Shown: piece by piece, positions 36,713 through 46,251 of the stretch
Numbering within the stretch: the stretch's first letter is position 1
Layout: each line of letters begins with the position of its first letter
Assembly: GCA_965263225.1 (NCBI GenBank)
Contig: CBDHHG010000035.1
Location: 558,001-622,000 of the forward strand
Source of the DNA: DT-111 sp965263225
GTDB lineage: Bacteria; Bacteroidota; Bacteroidia; Chitinophagales; Saprospiraceae
Direction of reading: 5' to 3'
DNA length: 64,000 bases
Notes under the pieces: generated by a model
What the model was told of the DNA's origin: nothing
Database searches by the model: none
What the model saw: only the letters and a program-made list of their open reading frames with translations
Made by a program: the position numbers and the translations under genes

Positions 36713-36931
36713 ATGCAAAACCGCAAATTTAAACGAGCCGCGAGAATAAACCGGACAAAAGCCTTTTTTATTACGCTCATTTTCCATGTAATAGCAATTG
36801 GTGCGTTCATGAATGAGGATGCCTATGCAGAATTGGCGAGATGGCTACCGGATATGGTAACAGAATGGATGGGTTGGGAAGTAGAACCTGAAGAATCAGT
36901 TCAAGACGAAGAAAACTTGTTAAGACCTTGA
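36713..36931 (+). CDS. small single-span membrane protein, hypothetical
   Basis: 72 residues: a strongly basic N-terminus (NRKFKRAARINRTK), one membrane helix (about 17-33, AFFITLIFHVIAIGAF), an amphipathic part, and an acidic tail (EPEESVQDEENLL). By the positive-inside rule the N-terminus is cytoplasmic. It lies alone in the gap between two minus-strand genes, and the coding frame is the only plausible one. No homologue is known to me. The product may be a real short protein or a spurious ORF. Confidence 0.55.
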   Translation: MQNRKFKRAARINRTKAFFITLIFHVIAIGAFMNEDAYAELARWLPDMVTEWMGWEVEPEESVQDEENLLRP

Positions 36932-36976
36932 TATAGAAGGTATGCACGCGCGACCTCCTTTCTACGTGGCGTACAA

Positions 36977-37609
36977 CTAAAACAGTCCATGTAATTCAGC
37001 ACGGACTAAATCCACCACCTTTCCTAGATCTTCAGCTTTATTCTTGAAATCCAGATCATCAACGCTGATAACCAATAGTCTTCCCTCCTTGTAGGTCTCG
37101 ATCCAGTTATCATATCGCTCATTCAAGCGCTTTAGATAATCCAAACTCATGTTGCCTTCATAATCTCTTCCTCTCGCCTGAATATGAGAAACCAAGGTAG
37201 GTATACTGGCCTTTAGGTAAATGAGCAGATCCGGAGGTTGGATTTGGGAAGACATGGTTTTGAATAGCTCAAAATAATTCTGGAAGTCTCGGCTGGGCAT
37301 CAGTCCCATGTCGTGCAGGTTGGGTGCAAAGATATAGGCATCTTCATAGATTGTTCGGTCTTGAATTACCGTCTTATCCCCATCCAGAATCTTCAATATT
37401 TGCTGGTACCTACTATTGAGAAAGTAGACTTGCAGATTAAAAGACCAGCGCTGCATATCCACGTAGAAATCACTTAAATACGGATTGTTATCCGCAGATT
37501 CATAGTGGACATCCCAACCGAAATTTTTTCCCAGTTGGGTACATAGTGTCGTTTTACCTGCTCCAATGTTCCCAGCGATCGCTATATGCTTAACCTTTGG
37601 CGTTGACAT
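36977..37609 (-). CDS. deoxynucleoside kinase family protein
   Basis: A 210-residue enzyme that phosphorylates deoxynucleosides (salvage), of the dNK/dGK/dAK type. The P-loop is GNIGAGKTTL. The conserved substrate-binding Glu follows in VHYESADNNPYL. The DRTIYEDAYIF segment is the DRS-like motif. An Arg-rich lid lies in QARGRDYEGNMSLDYLKRL. The start at 37609 is preferred to the ATG at 37624, which would add MIRKT only. It is cytoplasmic and stands alone on the minus strand. Confidence 0.92.
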   Translation of the reverse strand: MSTPKVKHIAIAGNIGAGKTTLCTQLGKNFGWDVHYESADNNPYLSDFYVDMQRWSFNLQVYFLNSRYQQILKILDGDKTVIQDRTIYEDAYIFAPNLHDMGLMPSRDFQNYFELFKTMSSQIQPPDLLIYLKASIPTLVSHIQARGRDYEGNMSLDYLKRLNERYDNWIETYKEGRLLVISVDDLDFKNKAEDLGKVVDLVRAELHGLF

Positions 37610-37906
37610 CGTTTTTCTTATCATATGGAAGCAACTTAATCCTATTGCAGATCCAGTACATCAGATGGGGATAGCCCTAGGAAAGAACTTCAGTTTTATA
37701 CGGGCGCTTTCCGGTTTATTCCCAGCTTGAGATGCAGCTTTGATGGTGCAGTAGGTGAGTTGCCATAAACTTAGAATGAGACTGACGGGCACGAAAATAA
37801 AATTTATGCGGGAATTCCTGAATTTTTTGGACAGTTAGATTATCCACGAAATGAGCAAATCAGTAACTTGGCCGATGATTTTGTAACGAACTTCGATTTA
37901 TTTGTT

Positions 37907-38200
37907 ATGAATATAGATGAAAAACTAATTTCACGTTTGGAGCATTTGGCTCGTTTAGAGCTTTCTGAGGAAGAGAGACAGGGGATTCAAAAAGATCTCA
38001 ATAACATCTTAGGGATGGTAGAAAAATTGAACGAGCTGGATACAGCAGAGATAGAACCACTCGTTTATGTTAGTGAAGCCCAGAATGTTTTGCGAGAAGA
38101 TGAGGTAAAGCATCAACTCGACCGTGCTAAAGGATTGAAAAACGCACCTCAGCAGAATGGTGAATACTTTGAAGTGCCAAAAGTGATCGATTTGAAATAG
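37907..38200 (+). CDS. gatC: aspartyl/glutamyl-tRNA amidotransferase subunit C
   Basis: A 97-residue GatC, the small subunit that holds the GatA/GatB amidotransferase together. The start at 37907 (MNIDEKLISRLEHLARLEL) gives the standard length. The frame is open back to a TTG at 37868, which adds 13 residues not found in the family. Marks: ARLELSEEE, the ILGMVEKLNELDT segment, the EPLVY part, and the C-terminal GEYFEVPKVID typical of GatC. The gatA and gatB genes are not adjacent. Between the minus-strand kinase and this gene are 280 bases without visible features. Confidence 0.95.
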   Translation: MNIDEKLISRLEHLARLELSEEERQGIQKDLNNILGMVEKLNELDTAEIEPLVYVSEAQNVLREDEVKHQLDRAKGLKNAPQQNGEYFEVPKVIDLK

Positions 38201-38316
38201 TAGAGTCTCCTGACGTAATCATGCTGAGCAGCCTTACAGCAGAAAAGGGAAAAGGCTTAGGCCAGGTTTGTAATTCGAAAAATAATAATCGCCCGAGAAT
38301 CTTATAAAGAATAAAT

Positions 38317-39048
38317 ATGAATTCCATTATCTCCGTTAGCGAACTCAAGAAGACTTACATCATGGGTCCTACCCAGGTGCACGCACTCAAGTCTATCACC
38401 CTGGATATTGATAAGAACGAATATGTAGCCTTGATGGGACCGTCCGGTTCTGGTAAGTCTACGCTGATGAACTTGCTAGGCTGTTTGGATACACCGTCTG
38501 CTGGTGAATACGTCCTTAATGGCACCAATGTGAGTACTATGACTGATGGGGCGCTGGCCGAAGTGCGAAACAAGGAGATTGGTTTTGTATTTCAGACCTT
38601 TAATCTCTTACCACGTCTTACTGCCTTGGAGAACGTGGCCTTACCATTGGTATATGGGGGGATAAACAAAGCCGCAAGAATAGAAAGAGCTCGGGAGGTA
38701 TTAACTCAGGTAGGCCTCGGTGATCGGGTAGATCACAAGCCCAATGAACTATCGGGGGGACAGCGACAAAGGGTAGCTATTGCTCGTGCTCTAGTGAATG
38801 ATCCCTCGATCATTTTAGCGGATGAGCCAACGGGTAACTTGGATACCAAGACTTCTATCGAGATCATGGAAATCTTTGAGAAAATCCACTCAGAAGGAAA
38901 CACTGTGATCCTGGTTACGCACGAACCAGACATTGCCGATCATGCACATCGAATTATACGTTTGCGGGATGGATTGGTTGAAACGGATAAGCGTAATGAA
39001 AATGTGGTGAAAGCAGCTGATCCAACCCACCGCTATAACATTAAGTAA
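38317..39048 (+). CDS. ABC transporter ATP-binding protein (LolD/MacB type)
   Basis: A 243-residue ATPase of the LolD/FtsE/MacB subfamily. Walker A GPSGSGKST is at 41-49, the Q-loop at FVFQTFNLLPRLTALENV, the signature LSGGQRQRVAIARAL near residue 148, Walker B ILADEPTGNLD, and the H-loop in VILVTHEPDIA. This subfamily drives FtsX/MacB-type permeases for lipoprotein release, peptide export or cell-wall control. No permease is encoded next to it. The nearest FtsX-type permeases are at 52.2-54.7 and 58.3-60.6 kb. It follows gatC by 116 bases. Confidence 0.94.
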   Translation: MNSIISVSELKKTYIMGPTQVHALKSITLDIDKNEYVALMGPSGSGKSTLMNLLGCLDTPSAGEYVLNGTNVSTMTDGALAEVRNKEIGFVFQTFNLLPRLTALENVALPLVYGGINKAARIERAREVLTQVGLGDRVDHKPNELSGGQRQRVAIARALVNDPSIILADEPTGNLDTKTSIEIMEIFEKIHSEGNTVILVTHEPDIADHAHRIIRLRDGLVETDKRNENVVKAADPTHRYNIK

Positions 39049-39278
39049 TGGGAGTATGGTACCCATTCTAAATGCATCTTATTGCACTGGATAGTAATTC
39101 AACGGTAGGCTTTAGCGCTGAAAATCAGATGAGAAGTCGACCTGGGAAAAGCAACAATGTAAATTTCTGAGTTAAATCTTCAGTGCCATCCATTGCCCCT
39201 ACTAGTAACAACTAAGTCTGATTGGGTGTGCTTCAGCTCAATAGCTAAGCAGTTGCGTTCTCTAGTCATATCTTCACG

Positions 39279-39324
39279 AAATACCCTTTCCCTACTCTTA
39301 CAAGCGGGAAAGGGTATTTTTTTT
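39279..39324 (+). terminator. terminator between the ABC ATPase and adenosyltransferase genes
   Basis: AAATACCCTTTCCC and GGGAAAGGGTATTT pair perfectly over 14 bases, with T to 39324. It lies 230 bases after the ATPase gene. That gap shows no ORF or promoter that I can recognise. It lies 22 bases before the next start codon, so the next gene's promoter must overlap it. Confidence 0.85.
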
Positions 39325-39346
39325 CATCTTTGCGAGTAAAAAGACA

Positions 39347-39901
39347 ATGGCTTTTAAGATCTATACGAAAACTGGAGATAAAGGGGAAACGGGTTTGTTT
39401 GGTGGAAGACGTTTACCTAAGTATCACGACCGGATAGAAGCTTACGGGACGGTTGATGAGTTAAATGCATTCGTAGGTTTGCTAAGTGACCACATAGAGT
39501 CAACCGTATTGAATGAGGAGTTGAAGCAAATCCAGGATTTACTTTTTGTCATTGGTGCCAATCTAGCTTCTGAACCAAAGAAAGAAAACGCTGTGCCAGA
39601 CGTGACCGATGCGGATGTACTAGCCCTGGAAAAAGCGATGGATCGGATGGATGCGGATCTGCCAGCCTTAAAGCACTTTCTTTTACCTGGGGGGCATCCT
39701 GCGGTTTCGCACGCTCACGTCGCAAGAACCGTTTGCCGACGAGCAGAACGTTTGGTAGTGGCATTAGCGCAGCAAGAAGTTGTGGCGGATATAATTATTC
39801 GGTATCTTAACCGACTGTCAGACTATCTATTTGTCTTATCGAGAAAAGTGGGTCACGAGCTAGGTGTAGAAGAAAGAAAGTGGGAACCCCGTAAAAAATA
39901 G
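39347..39901 (+). CDS. cob(I)yrinic acid a,c-diamide adenosyltransferase (PduO/MMAB type)
   Basis: A 184-residue ATP:corrinoid adenosyltransferase that makes adenosylcobalamin, of the PduO/MMAB fold. Marks: the N-terminal IYTKTGDKGETGLFGG with the ATP site, RIEAYGTVDELNAFVG, LKHFLLPGGHPAVSHAHVARTVCRRAERL and YLNRLSDYLFVLSR. It is cytoplasmic and has the family's usual length. It is 49 bases upstream of the HD-domain membrane protein on the same strand. The window has no other cobalamin genes. Confidence 0.95.
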   Translation: MAFKIYTKTGDKGETGLFGGRRLPKYHDRIEAYGTVDELNAFVGLLSDHIESTVLNEELKQIQDLLFVIGANLASEPKKENAVPDVTDADVLALEKAMDRMDADLPALKHFLLPGGHPAVSHAHVARTVCRRAERLVVALAQQEVVADIIIRYLNRLSDYLFVLSRKVGHELGVEERKWEPRKK

Positions 39902-39950
39902 TCAACGCTACTTTCTCAAGCAGGATATACACAATTGAAGAATTACACTA

Positions 39951-42083
39951 ATGGAAGACAAGCCGGCAATTCGAGAAAGTTCACGGTGGAAAGGGCTACT
40001 CCGCTATTTGATGGTAGGAGCAGTGGTGGCATTTATCAGTTTTCTCTTTCCCAATAATGTAAAGTTCAAATACGAATTTGAGCCACGTCAGTCCTGGCGA
40101 TATGATGACTTGTATGCCCCCTTCGACTTTGCGATCCTGAAAACGACTGAGGAACTGGAGCAAGAGCGAGCCGCGCTTGATGCAAATTTCACGCCCTATT
40201 TTTCCGAAGATCCAGAAGTGGCCAAATCGGCTAAATCAAACTTTGAGACCTCTTTCAATCAGTTGAGAGAAGAGGCCTTGGATGGGGATTTATTTAAAGA
40301 TGTCAAACGACGCCCCGATGATTATCTTAATTATGGTCAACAACTTCTCCATAAACTCTACGATAGGGGCATCATAGAGCTGGATAGTTCTTATCAGCAG
40401 AGAGGGAATGATTTTGTAGTTAATATTGTAAAAGGAAATACCACCTATCTACAAACCTTGGGAAACTTGTATACGCTTGGCACTGCTAAAGGCTTACTCA
40501 GCGATTCTTTGCCCTACAGCCCGCTGACGGAACCAGAATTCCTCTTCCCGATATTACAGCAAAATGTTCAGCCCAATTTGTTCTTCAATGATACTTTAAC
40601 GCAAAAATTTCGAGCAGACTTGTTGGCGGAAATCTCTGGCACCCGGGGAATGGTCATGAAAGGGGAGTTGATTATTCCCCGCGATGGTATCGTCACAGAT
40701 TTGATCTATCAGAAATTAACTTCCTTTAAGCGGGCCTACGAAGAAGAACTGACGGAGAAAAAATCCCATTGGATGGTTTTTGCAGGTTACTTCCTCCTGA
40801 CCAGTATCATCCTAGGCGTATTCTTGCTGTATCTCCAGATCTATGCGACTAAAGTCTATCATAACCTAGGAGAATTACTCTTTTTCTTTGTTTGGCTAGT
40901 TGTTTTTAGCTATCTGGTATATCTAGTAGAACAGATTGGGGGGCTTAGTGCTTATTTGATCCCATTCTGTGTTATTCCGATTGTCATCAATACCTTTTAC
41001 AATGAGCAATTGGCCCTATTCACCCATATCATAGCTGTCTTGATCGCTAGTTTCTTGTCCTCCTTAGGTTATGAATTCACCTTTCTTCTAATCTTGGCTG
41101 GGATTGTAGTCCTTTTGGGCAAAATCAATACGCAAGATTGGTCGCGATTTTTTTATTCCATGTTATTCCTGTTCCTCAGTTATGGCCTGGGGTATTTGGG
41201 GCTTTCCTTAATTCAGGAAGGGGGATGGCAGACCATTGACTGGTCGATCTATTCCTGGTTGTTCTTTAATGTCATTTTTACCTTGCTAGCATTTCCGCTG
41301 GTTCCTTTGCTGGAACGTGTCTTTGGGTTTTTTACTTCTCCTTTGACACTGATGGAACTGTCAGACCTGAACAAGCCCTTACTACAAGAGTTGGCTTTAA
41401 AGGCACCGGGGACCTTACAACATTCCTTACAAGTCGCCAATCTTTCCGAAGCGGCAGCGAGAAGGGTAGGGGCTGATCCACTATTGATCAAAGTAGCTGC
41501 CTTGTACCACGACATTGGAAAAACGGAACAACCTGCCTTTTACATAGAAAATCAAAGCGGAAAAAATCCACATGATGACATTAGTGCTTTGGAAAGTGCC
41601 AAGATCATTATTGCCCATGTGACGGAAGGGGTGAAAATGGCGAATAAGGCCAAACTACCTAAGGTCCTGATCGACTTTATCAAGTCTCACCATGGTACCA
41701 CGCGGGTAGAGTACTTTTATCGGAAACACCTAGCTGCTCATCCGGAGCATGATTTTGATGAGACTCTATTTGTGTATCCTGGGCCACTCCCCAAATCTAA
41801 AGAGGAAACCATCCTCATGATGGCGGACTCGGTCGAAGCTGCCTGTAAAAGCCTTAAGAATCCGACGGAGGAGGAGTTGTTTAATTTGATCGACAAGGTG
41901 ATTGAAGGTAAAATAACGAGAGGACAGTTCGAGAATTCGGAGATGAATTTCAGGGAATTGGAGGCTTGTAGAGCGGTATTTAAGCAAGTAATGAAGTCAG
42001 TGCATCATGTGCGAATTGAGTACCCCAAAGAGCAGCAAAATAGGGATACAGAAGCATCGGAATCTGTTTCTGAGCAGAAATAA
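39951..42083 (+). CDS. PgpH-type 7TM-HD family phosphohydrolase
   Basis: A 710-residue membrane protein. A short cytoplasmic N-terminus is followed by one membrane helix (about 19-36), then an extracellular 7TMR-HDED domain (about 40-275). Seven hydrophobic segments lie at about 280-470. A cytoplasmic HD domain comes last (about 485-660). The metal-binding HD motif is seen in LQHSLQVANLSE, ALYHDIGKTEQP, IIAHVTEGV and SHHGTTRVEYFY. In PgpH the HD domain hydrolyses c-di-AMP, and this gene has the same layout. The Bacteroidota version may have the same role. It ends in a 13-bp hairpin. Confidence 0.93.
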   Translation: MEDKPAIRESSRWKGLLRYLMVGAVVAFISFLFPNNVKFKYEFEPRQSWRYDDLYAPFDFAILKTTEELEQERAALDANFTPYFSEDPEVAKSAKSNFETSFNQLREEALDGDLFKDVKRRPDDYLNYGQQLLHKLYDRGIIELDSSYQQRGNDFVVNIVKGNTTYLQTLGNLYTLGTAKGLLSDSLPYSPLTEPEFLFPILQQNVQPNLFFNDTLTQKFRADLLAEISGTRGMVMKGELIIPRDGIVTDLIYQKLTSFKRAYEEELTEKKSHWMVFAGYFLLTSIILGVFLLYLQIYATKVYHNLGELLFFFVWLVVFSYLVYLVEQIGGLSAYLIPFCVIPIVINTFYNEQLALFTHIIAVLIASFLSSLGYEFTFLLILAGIVVLLGKINTQDWSRFFYSMLFLFLSYGLGYLGLSLIQEGGWQTIDWSIYSWLFFNVIFTLLAFPLVPLLERVFGFFTSPLTLMELSDLNKPLLQELALKAPGTLQHSLQVANLSEAAARRVGADPLLIKVAALYHDIGKTEQPAFYIENQSGKNPHDDISALESAKIIIAHVTEGVKMANKAKLPKVLIDFIKSHHGTTRVEYFYRKHLAAHPEHDFDETLFVYPGPLPKSKEETILMMADSVEAACKSLKNPTEEELFNLIDKVIEGKITRGQFENSEMNFRELEACRAVFKQVMKSVHHVRIEYPKEQQNRDTEASESVSEQK

Positions 42084-42117
42084 CAAACCTTCTCAGCGCA
42101 GCGATGAGAAGGTTTGT
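42083..42117 (+). terminator. hairpin after the PgpH-like gene
   Basis: ACAAACCTTCTCA and TGAGAAGGTTTGT pair perfectly over 13 bases, starting at the stop codon. The T tract is short, so it may act as an RNA end stabiliser rather than a strong terminator. Confidence 0.6.
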
Positions 42118-42162
42118 CTGGGAACATTTAGGCTTATCTTCTGTTGTACCCACGAGGAGAAT

Positions 42163-42738
42163 CTAAACAACTGCTGTAGTTTTCTTTAGACCTCTCCTGG
42201 CCACAAACCATTCATATACGCCAAACAGCAGGGCACTGTAAATCAAATTTCCCACTAAGGTGTTTCGGAAAAACGGGATGCCAGCAATATAGCTTTCTAG
42301 TAATCCGTTAAAGTCCTTAGTATACAGCGGACTAGTAAGCATAGAGTTGAAGTTGGTGATCAAAAAGAAGGCTACTGCGGCGATGGTCGCTGCACCAATT
42401 AGGCGAATTGTGTTTACCTTCTTTAGTAGTACCCAACCAATGAGTACGATGAATCCCAAACAGAGATATATGACTGGATTGCCCATCCAGGAAAAGCCTT
42501 GATAAATTTCTGGATACAGTTTAGCGTAAACCAGATTATTGAGTATAATATCACTGATCCACCAAGCGGCCAAAGGAATTAGAAAGGCTAGATATTTTCT
42601 GGAGAAATATGCAGCACCAAATAAGGCCATAGCCCCAAGTGGAGTAAAGTTGGGAGGGTGAGGAATTAAGCGGCTTAATGCAGCCAGTAAAGTCATCACA
42701 ATTACTAGGCCGGTCTGCAGTTTCAAATTCTTCTTCAT
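42163..42738 (-). CDS. DUF6580 family putative transport protein
   Basis: A 191-residue integral membrane protein of about six segments. The family signs are the N-terminal MTLLAALSRLIPHPPNFTPLGAM and the AWWISDIILNNL segment. DUF6580 proteins resemble ECF-transporter S components, which bind a vitamin or metal, but the substrate is not known. The start at 42738 (MKKNLKLQTG) is preferred over the ATG at 42777 because the upstream 13 residues are out of pattern. The gene is near the adenosyltransferase (2.3 kb) but convergent with the 7TM-HD gene, so a cobalamin link is only a guess. Confidence 0.85.
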   Translation of the reverse strand: MKKNLKLQTGLVIVMTLLAALSRLIPHPPNFTPLGAMALFGAAYFSRKYLAFLIPLAAWWISDIILNNLVYAKLYPEIYQGFSWMGNPVIYLCLGFIVLIGWVLLKKVNTIRLIGAATIAAVAFFLITNFNSMLTSPLYTKDFNGLLESYIAGIPFFRNTLVGNLIYSALLFGVYEWFVARRGLKKTTAVV

Positions 42739-42857
42739 ATGTTGAGGATATAGATGATTCGCCACAAAAATAACCAAAATATTATTTGTAGTTTAGCGGC
42801 CGCAATTCAAAAGCATTAAAACCTCAGGTAAAGCCCTGCTGGCCAAATTGTTATTAT

Positions 42858-44720
42858 ATGAAGTTTTTCAAATTACTCTCAGTAACCCTATTCCTTTGTG
42901 GGTTTCACGCTCAAATGATCTCAGCTCAAGCAGCAGATCGCTGGCAGCAGAAGATCGAGTATAAGATGAATGTAGATTTTGATGTGAAGACTCATCAATT
43001 TAAGGGCGAGCAAACCATCACTTACTATAACAATTCCCCAGAAGTTCTTAATCGAGTATTTTATCATTTGTACTTCAATGCGTTTCAGCCTGGTAGTATG
43101 ATGGATATTCGATCCCGCAATATGCCTGACCCTGATCCCCGTGTAGGGGCTAGGATTAGCAGACTAAAGGAAGATCAAATGGGGTACCATAAGGTATCTA
43201 GTTTGATGCAAGATGGCAAAGCTGTCAAGTATGAAATCGTTGGCACCATACTGGAAGTGGAATTGGCAGAACCCATTCAGCCCAATACCAGCACCGTCTT
43301 GGAGATGAGTTTTGAATCGCAGGTCCCGCTACAGATCCGTAGATCAGGCCGCAACAATGCAGAAGGCATCTCGTACAGTATGGCACAGTGGTATCCTAAA
43401 TTGTGTGAGTATGACTATCAAGGATGGCATGCTAACCCTTACATTGGCAGAGAATTCCATGGTGTCTGGGGGGATTTTGACGTGACTATTTCGATTGACA
43501 AAGATTACATTGTAGGGGCTTCCGGATACCTTCAGAACCCAGAAGAAATTGGCTATGGTTACGGGGAGGAAGGTATTAAGGTGAACCGGAAAGGCAAAAA
43601 GTTAGATTGGCATTTCATAGCTCCGAATGTACATGACTTTTTGTGGGCGGCTGATCCGGACTATACCCATGATAAACTAGTCAGAAAGGATGGAACCGTA
43701 CTCCACTTTTTCTACCAGAAAAATGATAACACGGAGGAGAACTGGGCCAATCTGCCTAAGGTGATGGATAGAGCTTTTGATTACATCAATGAACATTTTG
43801 GCCAATATCCTTACAAGCAATACTCCTTTATTCAAGGAGGAGATGGTGGCATGGAATATCCAATGGCTACTTTGATCACAGGAGAACGCTCATTCCCCAG
43901 CTTGGTTGGTGTGTCCATACATGAATTGATGCATTCCTGGTATCAAATGATCCTGGGAACGAATGAGAGTTTGTATGCCTGGATGGATGAAGGCTTCACT
44001 TCTTATGCCTCAGCAGAAATAACTAATTTTCTCAAGAAGGAAGGCCTACTTCGTGGTCGGGTCAGTGAAAATCCTCACGCAGGCTCCACCCGAAACTTCG
44101 CTAACTTCGCCAAAAGTGGTATTGAAGAACCATTAAGTACTCATTCTGATCACTTTATGACCAACAGTGCGTATGGTACTGGCTCCTACACAAAGGGCCG
44201 TTTATTTCTCAGTCAGTTGGGTTACATTATTGGAGAAAAGGCTTTGGCAAAGACTTTGTTAGACTATTTTGAGACCTGGAAATTCAAACATCCCAATGAC
44301 AATGATTTTGTGAGGATTGCCGAAAAAGCCTCTGGTTTGGAGTTAGACTGGTACCGGGAATATATGGTCAATACGACGCATGTGGCGGACTATGGGATCA
44401 AAAGTGTGCAGGAAATGGGCGGTCAGACGAAAGTTAACTTAGAAAAAATAGGATATATGCCCATGCCATTGGATGTAGTCGTTAGCTACAAAGATGGAAC
44501 TAAAGAGCTGTATAATATACCACTACGTATAATGCGTGGGAATAAGCCGCAGGAAGATTCTGCCTTACCGCAGAAGGTAATTGAAGATTGGCCTTGGACA
44601 CATCCAGAATATTCATTTAATTTGCCAGTAGTGTTGGATAAGATCGACCAGATTGAAATAGATCCATCCATTCGCATGATTGACGTTAATCGTGAAAACA
44701 ATATATACCCCCAGAAGTAA
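42858..44720 (+). CDS. M1 family metallopeptidase, secreted
   Basis: A 620-residue zinc aminopeptidase-like protein with a signal peptide (about 1-23, cleavage near MISAQ). The active site HELMH (H355-E356-x2-H359) is followed after 18 residues by the third ligand E378 in WMDEGFTSY. The exopeptidase motif is GGMEYPM in place of the canonical GAMEN. The N-terminal beta domain binds the substrate N-terminus. It should work in the periplasm or outside and trim peptides. It lies between a minus-strand DUF6580 gene and a plus-strand glycosyltransferase gene. Confidence 0.93.
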   Translation: MKFFKLLSVTLFLCGFHAQMISAQAADRWQQKIEYKMNVDFDVKTHQFKGEQTITYYNNSPEVLNRVFYHLYFNAFQPGSMMDIRSRNMPDPDPRVGARISRLKEDQMGYHKVSSLMQDGKAVKYEIVGTILEVELAEPIQPNTSTVLEMSFESQVPLQIRRSGRNNAEGISYSMAQWYPKLCEYDYQGWHANPYIGREFHGVWGDFDVTISIDKDYIVGASGYLQNPEEIGYGYGEEGIKVNRKGKKLDWHFIAPNVHDFLWAADPDYTHDKLVRKDGTVLHFFYQKNDNTEENWANLPKVMDRAFDYINEHFGQYPYKQYSFIQGGDGGMEYPMATLITGERSFPSLVGVSIHELMHSWYQMILGTNESLYAWMDEGFTSYASAEITNFLKKEGLLRGRVSENPHAGSTRNFANFAKSGIEEPLSTHSDHFMTNSAYGTGSYTKGRLFLSQLGYIIGEKALAKTLLDYFETWKFKHPNDNDFVRIAEKASGLELDWYREYMVNTTHVADYGIKSVQEMGGQTKVNLEKIGYMPMPLDVVVSYKDGTKELYNIPLRIMRGNKPQEDSALPQKVIEDWPWTHPEYSFNLPVVLDKIDQIEIDPSIRMIDVNRENNIYPQK

Positions 44721-44871
44721 CCAAGAAGAAACAGAAAAATAATCATCTTAAGCTGGGTATAGATCAATAAAAATCTTGTGGAAACTTTTTTTCGAGTCTT
44801 CTGATTCGTAAAAGGCAGCTTCCTTAGCCCCACCTCGGGGAATGGAAGGAGTTTGCCCTAAAACAATTTGC

Positions 44872-46089
44872 ATGAAAGTACTTCAACTCTGCAAAAAGTT
44901 TCCCTATCCACTCAAAGATGGGGAATCCATTGCAGTTAACAGCTTAAGTAAAGCCCTATGTGAGCAGGGGTGTTCAATCACCCTTTTGGCTATGAACACT
45001 ACCAAACACTTCTTCTCTGAAACGAGTAACAAGCCAACTGCTTTAGCACATTACCAAAACATCTACACGGTTAAGGTAGACAATCGCGTAAAGCCGCTGG
45101 ATGCCCTTGCTAATTTATTCTCTCCTGATTCTTACCACATTACTCGCTTCATCTCTTTAGAATTTAAGGACAAACTCGCCCAGTTATTACGCAACAATGA
45201 CTATGATGTCATTCAATTAGAAACGCCTTATCTAGCGCCCTACATTCCTTTAATCAGACAGTTTACGGAAGCACCCATTGCCATGCGTGCGCACAACGTA
45301 GAACATGAGATTTGGCAACGGATAACCCACAATAGCTCATTCTTTTTGAAAAAGTGGTATCTAACTCATCTCACCAAAAAGTTGAAGGAATACGAGTTGG
45401 CTCAATTGTCCTACTATGATTTGCTAGTTGCCATTACCCAAAGAGATCTTACAACCTTTCGTTCTTTGGGTTTTAAGAAGCAGGGGGTGGTTACGCCGAT
45501 TGGTCTGGATATGGATCAGTATCATGCGGATTACAGGAGTTACCAACGTCCATTATCCATCAGTTTTATTGGATCTTTAGATTGGATGCCCAACCAGGAG
45601 GGGATCAAGTGGTTCCTTGAAAAAGTATGGCCCCAAGCCAATAAGAATATGCCTGGTGTACAACTACACGTTGCTGGCCGGAATACACCGGATTGGTTAC
45701 TTAAGATGCGCAATAGAGATATTGAGGTGCATGGGGAAGTTCCCGATGCAACGGATTTCATCAATCAGCATAGTGTAATGGTGGTGCCCTTACTATCGGG
45801 TAGTGGGATGCGTGCTAAGATATTGGAAGGAATGGCCTTGGGGAAAGTGGTCATTTCCACCAGCTTAGGACTGGAAGGTATACCCGCAAAGCATAGAAGA
45901 CAGGTGTTGGTCGCAGATAGTCCAGAGGAATTTATTCAGCAGTTGCGGTATTGTCAACAATTGCCGGCCGAGCAATTGCGACAAATGGGAGAGGAAGCCC
46001 AAGATTTTGTGCATAAGCATTATGATAGTCAGGAAACGGTCCGTGCTCTAATGAAACGCTACCAAGAATTAATGGTAGGTGCGCTATAA
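44872..46089 (+). CDS. glycosyltransferase family 4 protein
   Basis: A 405-residue GT-B retaining glycosyltransferase. The start at 44872 (MKVLQLCKKFPYPLKDGESIAV) opens with the usual Rossmann strand. The frame is open upstream to 44842, which adds ten residues. Marks: AMRAHNVEHEIW in the N-domain, the FIGSLDWMPNQEG segment, the VPLLSGSGMRAKILEGMALGKVV block (nucleotide-sugar and catalytic Glu region), and VISTSLGLEGI. It should build surface polysaccharide or glycolipid. The sugar is unknown. It precedes a GT2 gene by 160 bases. Confidence 0.9.
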   Translation: MKVLQLCKKFPYPLKDGESIAVNSLSKALCEQGCSITLLAMNTTKHFFSETSNKPTALAHYQNIYTVKVDNRVKPLDALANLFSPDSYHITRFISLEFKDKLAQLLRNNDYDVIQLETPYLAPYIPLIRQFTEAPIAMRAHNVEHEIWQRITHNSSFFLKKWYLTHLTKKLKEYELAQLSYYDLLVAITQRDLTTFRSLGFKKQGVVTPIGLDMDQYHADYRSYQRPLSISFIGSLDWMPNQEGIKWFLEKVWPQANKNMPGVQLHVAGRNTPDWLLKMRNRDIEVHGEVPDATDFINQHSVMVVPLLSGSGMRAKILEGMALGKVVISTSLGLEGIPAKHRRQVLVADSPEEFIQQLRYCQQLPAEQLRQMGEEAQDFVHKHYDSQETVRALMKRYQELMVGAL

Positions 46090-46251
46090 AGTCCTAGGCG
46101 TTTAAACTTCATTTTTTCGTTGAAAAGAACCATTTTTGCCTGTCCGTTTCACGGGCTTTTGTTCAAACTTTAGGGTCTTTGGCCCTGATTGATCAATGCC
46201 ATTTGGCCATAGAGAAGTGGACGAATTCAGTCCGATAGATGGCACTTAAAG

